Source of the DNA: Anisus vortex
Lineage: Eukaryota > Mollusca > Gastropoda > Planorbidae
Assembly (NCBI GenBank): GCA_949126835.1
Contig: OX421499.1
Span: 3,057,553-3,121,552 of the forward strand
Direction: 5' to 3'
DNA length: 64,000 bases
In this document: positions 1 to 12,300 of the stretch, piece by piece
Layout of the letters: each line of letters begins with the position of its first letter
Position numbering within the stretch: position 1 is the first letter of the stretch
Translations under genes and position numbers: made by a program
Notes under the pieces: model-generated
The model's input: the letters and a program-made list of their open reading frames with translations, nothing else
Database searches by the model: none
Told to the model about the DNA's origin: nothing

Positions 1-313
1 AACACTGCGGATCTAGCTATATTGTAACACTGCGGATTTAGCTATATTGTAACACTGCGGATTTAGCTATATTGTAACACTGCGGATTTAGCTATATTGT
101 AACACTGCGGATTTAGCTATATTGTAACACTGCGGATTTAGCTATATTGTAACACTGCGGATTTAGCTATATTGTAACACTGCGGATTTAGCTATATTGT
201 AACACTGCGGATTTAGCTATATTGTAACACTGCGGATTTAGCTATATTGTAACACTGCGGATTTAGCTATATTGTAACACTGCGGATTTAGCTATATTGT
301 AACACTGCGGATT
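1..313. repeat. 25-bp minisatellite, cut by window edge
   Basis: About 12.5 near-perfect copies of a 25-bp unit beginning AACACTGCGGATTTAGC. The first copy has one C for T. The array continues left of the window. Confidence 0.97.
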
Positions 314-1177
314 AGATGGCAGAGTAATGCGATGATGGACTTTTAATTTAACTTTTACTGCTCGTCTTTTTAAATCATTAAAACAGGAAACTTGAAAGGG
401 TTTGGGTGGGAGGCGGGGGTATATATCTAGAGAACCCTTTCACTTTACCTAGCTAAGAAAAAAAAAACGAATCCCCAACGCCTCTCTCATCACCTTGATC
501 TAATCATTGTATACTTCATCCTTCGACCTGCTCAAATTTCTCCACCCTCACCCTCTTTCTACCCCATCCCGCCACTCCACTGTATGCGCTTGTGTTTTTA
601 TTTTAATGCAGTCAGTGTGTTAGATAGAACTTAGATGTAAGCTTTTTCTCGTTTTTTCTCTGGTGAGGCCGAATCACTGGAGGACTTGGCAAGTGCTTGT
701 CACGCCTGATGAGGGCAGTTCGTTAAAACACAGTGCACAGAAGCTCGCCGTATTAAATCCTCCTCCTCCCTCCCACACTTACCAACCTGCTCTTCTCTCG
801 TCTGATACCTTAACCCGCCAATTTATATTACGTATAATTTCTTTCATTTTTTCTTTTTGTTCTGAAAAATAGTTTTAATTTTGTGCTGATATAACATTTT
901 TACAAGCATGCTCATAAATTAATGTTTCAAAAACTAGTGTTAGATCTAATAATATTTTGGCCAAAGCGCACATTTAAACAAAAAAAAAAAAAAAGAAAGA
1001 AAAAATGAACGACGAATCCGTGCTTTCACTTTCACTAGATATATTTGGTTAGATGTTTGACAAAAGTATTCAAGGTACAAGGACGTCTGCTCTCTCTCTC
1101 TCTTGAAGATGGTATTTAGGTTTGGCGTTCAAAACAAGGAAACGAACTTTTTTATTTACAGAAATCTATTCTGAGAT
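314..1177. other. Intron sequence, nothing recognised
   Basis: AT-rich with homopolymer runs. No exon, RNA gene or repeat was recognised. Confidence 0.5.
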
Positions 1178-1412
1178 AGCAGGGGACACGGTGGTAGTGC
1201 TGGCTGTGCGTTCGACTGGCGTTCCGAAGGTTCTGGGTTCGAATTCTGGTGAAGGCTTAGGATTTGTTTCCGGGACTGAGTCTGCCCAGCTTTGAAGGGT
1301 ATTATGACATTTGTTGGGGTAAAGTAAAGGCGGCTGGGTATTGTGCTACCCACCCTCCCTAGTATGCCGTGGCGTGGCCACAGAAAATGGTGAACGTTTC
1401 ATGGTTCGTTAA
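1178..1412 (+). mobile_element. tRNA-derived SINE, near full length
   Basis: The head has pol III-like boxes (B box GGTTCGAATTC at about 1237). The body has GTGAAGGCTTAGGATTTG and GGGGTAAAGTAAAGGCGGCTGGG, then TAGTATGCCGTGG and a tail ending ATGGTTCG. The same order recurs in other copies in the window on both strands. Confidence 0.8.
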
Positions 1413-1644
1413 AGTTGCACAATGAGATGAATGTAAATTGAGATACATAATATATGAAACAGCTTGCCACATACACTGAGAGAATCTGAGAGTATTTTTA
1501 TCTTTCTCTGTCCGGACCCGGGCTCCGGATGAGTGGCGTGCCGTGTAACGGAGCTGATTTCCAGTTTCCGCAGCCCAGCTAATTAGTCACTATGGAATCA
1601 ACGTGGTGGCTCGCCCGTATACTCAACGTATACCTGCAATGTCC

Positions 1645-1868
1645 CTATACTATACTATATTATACTATACTATACTATACTGTACTGTACTGTACTGTAC
1701 TGTACTGTACTGTACTGTACTGTACTGTACTGTACTGTACTGTACTGTACTGTACTGTACTGTACTACACTACACTACACTACACTACACTACACTACAC
1801 TACGCTGTGCTGTGCTGTGCTGTGCTGTGCTGTGCTATGCTATACTATGCTATACTATGCTTTACTAT
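1645..1868. repeat. Pentanucleotide microsatellite, segmented variants
   Basis: Successive blocks of CTATA, CTGTA, CTACA and CTGTG pentamers. Each block is homogeneous, so the array grew by point change followed by local expansion. Confidence 0.95.
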
Positions 1869-2879
1869 AGGCACAGGCATTCAGACGGGTTCGCAACGTC
1901 CTTTCTACCTCCCCACCGGGGAGCGGGACACTCTTCGCCAGTCTTTGAGGGGTACTGTACTCAATGGATATTTCCGATTTACTTATCGGATATTTCCGAT
2001 TTACTAACTTTATAAATTCTACATGCCCATAAACCAGATTTTTTTTTGACGCGAATTTCACCAAAGCTATTAGCCTGTTGTTTTATCAGTTCAACTTCCG
2101 ACAGTTGCGTTACATTTGTGATTCAATTAATTATGCACTTGACTGCTAATACTTTTTGTTTTCGATAACATTACACTGGCCTGATTGATGCAATAACACA
2201 GATGTAACGAAATAGTGCTGTGTCATTTCAATCACACACTTGAAGTCAGGCCAATGACCAGGGGTGGCGGTGATTAAATAGTTCGACTTATCTTTTTTTT
2301 TGCATGCTTCAGATAATGTATGTTAGCTTTCCGTTTAGTCAACGATTCCTATCCCATGTGACCAATCAATTAAACTGTCACTAACAACGAAAATAAAGTG
2401 CCGGTAAACGATACACAGATCATTATAGATCTATTCTAACTTAGAAATACAGATTAAAAGAGTAATCAAACTATAACAGCTTTACCAAAATAAAAGGCAC
2501 GGAGACGAACAAAACAAAAAACCCCACATTGTTTCGTATTGTAGGTCGAGACATCTATAGGCAAAGTAAAATGCTTGTAAATTCTCTTACTTCCCGACTG
2601 GTATTCGGGCGCGGATTGGGCTAACCGAACCGATCAGCAAAAACAAAAAAAAACAACAAAAAAAAAAACGCCAACAACTTGTCACCTTTTAAAACTCTTA
2701 TATTATATAAGACTAAAAGACTAACACAAAATCACGAATAAGCGTACAACGTTATTATACGTATTTAACGTATAAGATAATATAGGAAATATAACATACA
2801 GTTGTGTTTTTTAACTTATAATATAGGATACATAACATATAGTTGTGGTTTTTTAAAATAAAGATACCATTATTCATAT
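1869..2879. other. Intron sequence, nothing recognised
   Basis: AT-rich; no coding or family repeat seen apart from A-runs near 2640-2670. Confidence 0.45.
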
Positions 2880-2960
2880 TTAACCCTTCCCGTACCGACC
2901 TACTTCTATCTATGCTGCCTTCACTTTCGCTATATACGCGCCCGGGACTGTAAGGGTTAA
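2880..2960. mobile_element. 73-bp TTAA-flanked MITE, copy 1
   Basis: TTAA at 2880-2883 and 2957-2960 bracket a 73-bp element with ends CCCTTCCCGTACCG and CGGGACTGTAAGGG. The ends are imperfect inverted repeats starting CCCTT. TTAA plus CCCTT is the piggyBac pattern. An equal-length copy in inverse orientation is at 28896-28976. Confidence 0.8.
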
Positions 2961-3060
2961 CAGGGTGAGCAAAGTGGTCAAGCGGCGTTGCGTTCGGCTG
3001 TTGAACCGAGAGTCCCGGGCTCGAATCCCGGTGAAGGCTTGGATTTGTTCCACGTTTTTT
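2961..3060 (+). mobile_element. SINE head fragment
   Basis: tRNA-like head with A-box-like GTGGTCAAGCGG and B-box GGCTCGAATCC, then GTGAAGGCTTGGATTTGTTCC. The body is missing. It directly abuts the TTAA MITE. Confidence 0.7.
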
Positions 3061-3360
3061 TTCCCGTCGATAAGACGTGGTGTGACCGCTAGGTGTAAAG
3101 TCCAGAAGTATTTTACACAATTTTTCATTCTTCACACATTCATAAGAGGGCGCCGATAAAACCACACGATTTGTGTTAGAGGAAATATAATCTAAACAAA
3201 AATATGGTGGAATAGTTTCGGGATCAGATTTAAAAACATTTCCATCTTGTGTTTGTTAAATTATGTTCATTGGCAAGACTGTAAGGCTTAGACATAAAAT
3301 AACAGATTAAAAAAAATATTTTTGAAAAAAAAAAAAAAAAAAAAAAAACAAGCAAAGAAA

Positions 3361-3812
3361 CTAAAGGCCTTTCTTAACCGGGCCAAACCCTAGGTTCGCA
3401 AACCAGATCGTCGATCCTACCCGAACCGTTCTCCGTATTAACCTGCCGGTCTTGGGTTGGCGATCTCGGGTTGGAATGGATCGCGAACCATGGTTGGAGG
3501 TTTGCACGTCGTGTTGAGCAGACCTAGGCCGAACATGGCACTTTTTTGAGCGGAAAGGGGCAGGAAGGTGCAGAAAGACGCGAATGCATAGTTGCGGTAA
3601 TGAACATGGCGGAACTGTACTTAAACGATGATGAGACCATATTTGTTTACGTTTCCAGAGAAGTACGTCAAATGTAGGATCGGCCTTGTTAAGATTGCAA
3701 ACCCCGATCTGCGACCTCATAGAAAGGTTAGGGGTTTGTATTCGTACACGTGACTATGGTTTGCAAACTAGATCACCGATCTCAGGTTCGACCCGGTTAA
3801 GAAAGGCCTTAA
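3361..3812. mobile_element. 450-bp inverted-repeat (MITE-like) element
   Basis: The left end has AAGGCCTTTCTTAACCGGG. The right end has the inverse CCCGGTTAAGAAAGGCCTT, so the termini share about 19 bp, and partial similarity continues inward (GCAAACCAGATC against GATCTAGTTTGC). GC-rich for this intron. A 119-codon minus-strand open frame inside has no recognisable feature. Superfamily not determined. Confidence 0.7.
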
Positions 3813-3909
3813 GAAATCATATATTTTTGTTTTGTTTTTTTGTGTTTTAATATAATTATATACAAATATGTCATCATTTGCAAATTTTCTTTACTTTTAT
3901 TGTGTGCAG

Positions 3910-4011
3910 GTCAGTGCGTTACCTGTGGAGATAAAGTGACGGGAGCCAATGAAGCGTGTCAGGCCATGGGGAATCTGTACCATACGAAGTGCTTCGTTTG
4001 CTGTTCGTGTG
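3910..4011 (+). CDS. jub: Ajuba-like exon: first half of LIM1
   Basis: Acceptor TGTGTGCAG ends at 3909 and donor GTAAGT starts at 4012. The exon opens with two bases of a split Gly codon and reads QCVTCGDKV...[10 protein letters not shown], which supplies the first zinc-binding CX2C plus HX2C and the start of the second finger. It ends one base into a Gly codon that is completed at 33005. An inverted-repeat element ends only about 98 bp upstream, and a 35-bp minisatellite starts 122 bp downstream. Confidence 0.92.
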
Positions 4012-6299
4012 GTAAGTCACGCCTTTTTCAACGAACGCACTCTTGCGTGTACATACTCACGTATTAAATCAAACTTCTGATTCTCTTTACTGTTTGATTT
4101 GTCACTGCACCTCCTCTCTCACCTTTTTTAATAACATAACACAGCAATTCCTCGTGGACGACATTGACACATAACACAGCAATTCCTCGTGGACGACATT
4201 GACACATAACACAGCAATTCCTCGTGGACGACATTGACACATAACACAGCAATTCCTCGTGGACGACATTGACACATAACACAGCAATTCCTCGTGGACG
4301 ACATTGACACATAACACAGCAATTCCTCGTGGACGACATTGACACATAACACAGCAATTCCTCGTGGACGACATTGACACATAACACAGCAATTCCTCGT
4401 GGACGACATTGACACATAACACAGCAATTCCTCGTGGACGACATTGACACATAACACAGCAATTCCTCGTGGACGACATTGACACATAACACAGCAATTC
4501 CTCGTGGACGACATTGACACATAACACAGCAATTCCTCGTGGACGACATTGACACATAACACAGCAATTCCTCGTGGACGACATTGACACATAACACAGC
4601 AATTCCTCGTGGACGACATTGACATATATTTAATATTTTTGAGGCATAAAAACCCAACACATGCATACATTTATTACGTAGTTATTATGTATTATGTATC
4701 CATTGTGTGTCAATGAAAGCTTTGCTGTACACTATTATACAACGGATTTGTGCGTGTGTGTGTGTGTGTATGTGGATAAAACGCCTCCCTTTTTTCCAGG
4801 CAAATATGTATACATAAAAAAAAATGTCCTCATTCCATAGGGGCAGGTAAGTTGACCACACTCTGAATGACCTTGTAATGGCACACATGAAATATATGTG
4901 TGTGTGTTATTTTGAAAGGGGGTGGAGATAATCCACCAGAGCACGGCCTTTAAGTGTATTTATTTGAACTTCAATTTTAATTTTTCACTGAAAAAATCAT
5001 TATCATAGCGATTAAATAAAACGGAAGTGCACATTGCAAAAAGGGAATCATCGGGAATTCCCAAAAAGAACTTAGCTAAGACCAAATTTCCTATGTGAAA
5101 TCGCAAAAGTATAATATGAGTCAATAAGGTCACGTGTCTTTAAATTAACTAATATGATTGGTTGTACACACACTAAGTCTACTTATATACATAGATATTT
5201 CTTTACAATTATCACAGTCATGATATCAAGGTGTGTAATTATTTCCTTGATTGTTAATTCTTTGAAAAAAGTTTTCACATTTCATGTAAGAATACATGTT
5301 CAAAGCTCAAAGAAACCGTGTTGTGCACGAGAACGGGGTCAGAGTTCGCAATGCTTTATAAAAAAACAACGGCGACGAGGAAGCTTTTCTTTAAAATAAT
5401 TATTAATTTTTGTTGTAAAAAAATTCCCACTATTGTGCGAGGTCGGCGTCGAGTGACAGAATGTTGTTATCAGACCTACACAATACCAAACCCCATCCCT
5501 TGCAACATGTACGACGGATATTTGAGAGTTGATATTTTGAAGCCCAGTGTTGGTGTATTTGAGAGTTGATATTTTGTGGCCCAGTGTTGGTGTATTTGAG
5601 AGTTGATATTTTGTGGCCCAGTGTTGGTGTATTTGAGAGTTGATATTTTGTGGCCCAGTGTTGGTGTATTTGAGAGTTGATATTTTGTGGCCCAGTGTTG
5701 GTGTATTTGAGAGTTGATATTTTGTGGCCCAGTGTTGATGTATTTGAGAGTTGATATTTTGTGGCCCAGTGTTGCTGTATTTGAGAGTTGATATTTTGTG
5801 GCCTAGTGTTGATGTATTTGAGGGTTGATATTTTGTGGCCCAGTGTTGATGTATTTGAGAGTTGATATTTTGTGGCCTCGACGATATATTTGAGTCATGA
5901 TATAATGCGGCCCTTTGTTGGTGTTTTTAAGAAGTGATAATCTTAGGCACAGTATTACTTTTTTGGGAGGTGAAATCCCGAATTACATCGTCCCTAACTG
6001 CAGTTAGTGAACAGCTTTATTTTGTCTCGCCCCATGAGAAATTTGTTATCAAACGCTTTCTGTAATGTATGCGTCACCTCGTTTCCTCCTGTAAGGTAAA
6101 CAATATATTTATAGCATCTGTTATGATGATCTGTGATTGTGAAATAGTTGTTTAGCCTCGGGTTACGGTGATACAGCATGTGTTTGGCGGGTTTCAAGAG
6201 GCGTATGTGTGGGCCGTGGGTCTGTCTCTCTCCCTCCATCACCCCCTCTCTCTCTCTCTCTTATATAATATATATTTATAATTATATATATCTATATAA

Positions 6300-6376
<77 letters not shown>

Positions 6377-9300
6377 ATATCTATATATATGTGTATATAC
6401 ATATATATATGTGTATATCTATATATATGTGTATATCTATATATTGAGCTGGCCACACAATCACCTAGTATGCCGTGGCCACAGAAACTAATGAACGCTG
6501 CTTCACCGGACCTATGGATCAATTTGGTTCGACGGTTACTTTACTTTTACTTAATTATCACAGTGAGCTTGCCGCAGAGTGGCTTCAACAAAATGCGTTA
6601 TCGCTAAATATTGTTTTATTACAACAAACAAACAAACACTTTATTTGCGCTGAATGTTATATTGTGGTTTGGCTATAACGGCCACGCCCGCGTCTAGGCC
6701 AATAGGGTCACCTGCGATTACCTGGATGACATAATTACAGGTAGATAATGCCGCGGGGTTTTTCAAAGGTATGGGCCCATAGCACGATCGACCAAGATAA
6801 CAATTGACTTATTGGGAACACGGTGGGGATAACCCAAAGTGGCATAGTGAGAAAGCGTCCGTGTATGTGTGTGTGTGTAAGTGTGCCTGTGAAAGAGATA
6901 GAGTGAGAGAGGGAGAGAGAATGACAAAGAGATAGAGAGAGTGTGAGAAAAAGAGAGTGAAAGAGAGTGAAAGAGAGAGAAAAGAGCAGTAAGGAGGGCT
7001 GGGAAAAGAAAGAGGTATGTTTGAATTTGAAGATAACCGATTATGGCGTTGTTTTTTTGTCATTTTTCCTAGTCCGCCCAACTAGTTATTTGACCCTCTT
7101 TATTGCCTTCTCTCGCTATTTCTTGTGTCTCCAGATTTTCTTACACCCGCCCCACCTCATTTTTGTCCTTCCCCACCCTCTGATATAAATACTTGGAATA
7201 GCTTCTGATGTTATAATTTTATATGCCTTTATTGTACTTATGTACTAAGTGGCTAAAAATATTGTTAATTGTTTATTGATGGTTTCCTTGATATGTAATG
7301 TATTCCCCTAGGGTAGTTATAAGAAAGTTTTTTTTTTTTAAAATGGGAACGAAAGTTGAACGCGAAATAAAACAATGGCGTCTCTATGACGCAGTGTGAG
7401 AGTTTTGACATGAACCTCGAGAATATCGTCATGAACCACGAGAATATCGTCATGAACCACGAGAATATCGTCATGAACCACGAGAATATCGTCATGAACC
7501 ACGAGAATATCGTCATGAACCACGAGAATATCGTCATGAACCACGAGAATATCGTCATGAACCACGAGAATATCGTCATGAACCACGAGAATATCGTCAT
7601 GAACCACGAGAATATCGCCATGAACCACGAGAATATCGTCATGAACCACGAGAATATCGTCATGAACCACGAGAATATCGTCATGAACCACGAGAATATC
7701 GTCATGAACCACGAGAATATCGCCATGAACCACGAGAATATCGTCATGAACCACGAGAATATCGCCATGAACCACGAGAATATCGTCATGAACCACGAGA
7801 ATATCGCCATGAACCACGAGAATATCGTCATGAACCACGAGAATATCGTCATGAACCACGAGAATATCGCCATGAACCACGAGAATATCGCCATGAACCA
7901 CGAGAATATCGTCATGAACCACGAGAATATCGTCATGAACCACGAGAATATCGTCATGAACCACGAGAATATCGCCATGAACCACGAGAATATCGTCATG
8001 AACCACGAGAATATCGTCATGAACCACGAGAATATCGCCATGAACCACGAGAATATCGTCATGAACCACGAGAATATCGCCATGAACCACGAGAATATCG
8101 CCATGAACCACGAGAATATCGTTATGAACCACAAGAATATCGTTAATTTTTCTTTCGGAAAAGACGTGACAATTTTATTTGAGACCTTTTTGAGTTATTT
8201 TAATAAAATGTAAAGTAGGCTAAATTACCCATCAGAAAAAAATGATCGTATGGCCGGTGAAGCAGCGCTCACCAGTTTCTGTGGCTACGGCATACTAGGG
8301 GATTGTCTGGCAAGCACAATGCCCAGCCGCCTTTACTTTACCCTAACTAACGTCAATTACTTATCAGAACTGGCTATACAAGTCCAGCGTGACACTCAGC
8401 CAATACCTGAATAGATCAAACCAAACATACATTTATCTGCAGACATCGACCCCCAACTCACAGGAAACAGTAGACCACTTCCTGTTTGAATATCCCAGGA
8501 TATAACATCTCAGACACGCATTATTGGCCCCCCCTCCCCCCTTCAACCTTCCATTACCGAAAAAAAATATGTTGGTCTGGCACTGACTTCAAGAGAACAA
8601 ACAGCTCAGCAGCGTGGCTGATAGAAAAAAGGAATAGCGTACAATTAATAGTGTGTGAAACAGTGTGCTGATGTTGACGCATGCGCATCCGACTCCATCT
8701 TTCTGCTACAAATCTGACGATGCAATCGACTCGTACGTCGTACACGTCTTACGAATTCTTATCTCTCTCAACTTGCACTCTATCGCAGTGGTCGGCAACC
8801 TACGGCTCGCGTTCCAGACTTGGCACGCAGAGCGATTTTCAATGGCTCGCGGAAGACCTCCAAAATGGCAATTAAAGTCTTTTCTACAAGAAATTGAGTG
8901 CTAGAACAGGATACATTTTAAGCTTTTGGCACACTGAATGAATTAGAAATCCTACTTGTGCACATTATTATCAAAATGTTGCCGACCAATGCTATGGTAT
9001 AAAGAAGTTATTCTCCCTCACAACACGACGACCATTGGTTCAGATCCGGCCTGCCAATGTCCACAATAATAATATATGTGCGAAGCGCATTGGGGGGTTT
9101 GTTCGTCCATTATCCAAATTAGAGTTTCTCTCTTCCATGTTTTTCGTCTAAAATTAGATTATTTTTTTTAAGTTATTTAAATCTATAACATAACTTATCT
9201 ATAAAATAAACACACTCTTTTGATCTAAATCTAATACGTTTCCTTAAAAAAATAATTTATCTAAATCTATAACACTATAACTTATCCGAAAAAACAACAA

Positions 9301-12300
9301 CAACACTTCTTTATCTAAGTCCATACCTGGTGTAGTCTAATGAAACTTCTATCAGAATCTAGTCTATACCATCATCTAAAATAAATAAATACTTTAACCG
9401 AACTCATGGCACAGGCTGTAGACTTTCTGAGCGAACTCTGGGTACTAATTATGTATGTAAGTGTTTGATTGGTGGGAGTGTGAGTGTGTTTAGGGAAGTA
9501 AAAGGGGGGGGGGGGAGTGGATAGCTCGAATTAGAAACCGAACGCCAGTGATCCCTGTATCCTCTCTCTCGTTCGAGAGATAGAAATTGGCTCACCCAGG
9601 GGATTCCGTTCAATGCACCTGAGCGTTTGAAACTCTATTTTTTTTAAATATTTTTTACAACACGGCAGTGACCTTCACCCTCATCAGAAGTGTTACATAT
9701 TTACATACAAAACATGTTCTGAGGCTGGTATCATGTGTTTCTGGTGTGTTCTTCAGAAAACGATTCTACCTCCCCCCCCCCCTCGCCCAAATACCCCCAC
9801 CCTCGCCCAAATACCCCCCCCCCCGCCTGCTTAAAACAGTATTAACGTGTTGTTCTTTTTATTCACCTGCAGTCTCTCTGTTATTGGAAAAGTCGCGTTA
9901 AAAAAAAAAACCATGTGTGTTAGAATGGCAACCGCAAAAATAAGAAAAACTGTTAAAACGGTAACAATGGCAACGGTAAATAATGGCAAACATAATAGTA
10001 TATATAGGTTTAATTGAATGCGGAGGTGGGGTTAAACTTTTCGTTCTAGACGCTTTATGCGCAGGGGTCGGCAACCTTTTGATAATCGTGTGCCGAAGTG
10101 GGATTTCTAATTCATTCAGTGTGCCAACAGCCTATATGCCACCCCCATCTAGCACTAGATTTCGTGTAGAAGAAAACTTAAATTAAATTGCCATCCTGGG
10201 AGGGTCTTCCGCGTGCCATTGGAAATTGCTCTGTCTGCTTGCTAAATCTGGCACGCGTGCCATAGGTTGCCGACCGCTGCTTAGCGGGGGTTATCGGCAT
10301 GAAACCCTGGCAACGAAAGTGCTAGCCATGTATTAGTGGTAGAAAGAGCAGCAACCGAAGGGGTCCCTGTCTGCAGTCTAATCTCTTGTGACCATACGTA
10401 TCAAAGGCATACTTTAACTCAATTCCCACCATACTTTCACCCGTTTCGGATCATACGCCTCGACTAGTAATACAATATTACTATGGAAAGGCTAATGGAA
10501 GGGTTAGTTAAAATAAAAAAAAACAGAAATAAGAAAAAGGAAAGTATTCCGTCGGACCAAATTGATACTAGGTGATTGTGTGGCCAGCACTACGCACAGC
10601 CGCCTTTACTTTACTCTAGCAAAGACTCAGGGAAACCCTCCAGACCCGGGAAAAATCATAGCCTGCACCAGGATTCGAACCCAAAACATTCGGTACCCCC
10701 CCCCCCCTAGTTGACAAACCCGATAAATATTCTAATGGATGGGGGCGTTTTAGCATTAGACCCAGCAGACAATATGATGGCGTTCTGTCGGCATCTCGTC
10801 AGCATTGTCATCATCATAATTAACACCACTTCGTCTTGTGGCTCCCCCCCCCCCCCTACCCTCATCCCTTTCCTGAAATCTCTACTAGCTATCCCTTAAG
10901 GTCTATGTATTGTCTATTTACCTCCGTGCCGATGATTGTCGCCCGTTAAGGAAGAAGTAACTGTCCATACAACAAGGTAACACCAAACCCTGTTATCCAA
11001 CAACACACACACACAAACAAATTACGATCAAATGGACAACTCCCCTTTCCCACCCTCTTAGCCATGAATTTGTCACCATATTTTACCAATGTCCAGTGGC
11101 CTCTAGGAGCCAATATCAACTAAAATTTCACCAGCAACAAAGCCTAAATTATTTTTTTTAATCGATTAGTTTTTTTTTTTTTTTCGTCAACATAGTTGAA
11201 AGAAATAGATACATGTATAAGTAAGTATAAGGGCTTCGTTTATCATCTCTGGATGACGTAGCGAGGGCTATAATAACTTGGCAACACGATCTGGGCGTGC
11301 GCTCCGTTCTCGCCAATAAACTGATACTGTAGCGATAGTCTGTAGCCAAACACAGATTAAATCTCCGGCGTGCCATTATTTTTTTTATTTTCATACCCTC
11401 CGGATCCGGTTAAAAAAAATAATTAACGACAGTTAACATCACTCATTGCCAAATCAAGACCAAAAACTGTAGATTTTTACATTTCTCTCTCAATACTTTT
11501 ACCAAAAAAAACGTAACAATTATACGCTATTTCTGACACGCGTCATTTCATTTAGATCTATATATTTTCTAACACCATTGTAAGGATTCGTAGTGTGACG
11601 TTAACCACACACGCAATGCTCACGTACGCTACTTCATCTGGACGTTGGCACCTTTCAACAATCACGAACTCTGATGTACACTACATTTTCCCCGACAGAA
11701 AATACAAACAAATAAAAAATAATAAAAAACACCAAAAGCAAAACAACAAAAGACAAACCAAAAATTGCATGTCTTTAGCTATCGCAGATTTAACTGACAC
11801 ATAGTTACCATGGTTACTAAAAGAAAAGAAAAAAAATAAGTGTGGGGGGGGGGCGGGGTGGTTCACCACTCCATTTTCAACGACGATGAAGAACTCACCT
11901 GGATGTGTAAGCTATGGAAATAGCCTTGAACTTGACCCAGTTTTTAGAGACGCGCGCCCCCAGAACACATAAACAAAATTGAAAGGAAAGACCAGGTTTA
12001 AAGATCTGCGATAGGAAGTCTGGAGAAAACGTCGCACCTTCCAACCCCACAAACCCTCCCCTGGGATCTCCCCCCCCCCTTTTTTTTTTTTGCTTTCTTC
12101 AAAAAGATTTTTGTTGTTGTTTAAAACGAAAACCAGAAACGAATAATTGCTCTTGGCTGGTCTGCTCGTGTCAGTTTAATCTGGTCCAAAAATCTTTCCC
12201 CTGCATATCAGTACTTACCATTGACCCCATGCCTTCATTAAATGAAATGGTAAATAAATCTCTAAGCTTAAACATATGATATAATATAATGTTCTAGTTA

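Noticed and set aside
1592..2007. Tyr/Leu-rich peptides over the CTGTA array
   Set aside because: Pentamer microsatellite read-through only.
4134..4623. CRISPR array, and likewise the other tandem arrays
   Set aside because: Units are directly adjacent with no unique spacers, and the context is a spliced animal gene.
7410..8144. Repetitive protein gene (MNHENIV or MTIFSWF repeats)
   Set aside because: Open frames exist in several frames on both strands because the 21-bp unit lacks stops. There is no supporting promoter, splice or non-repeat coding sequence.
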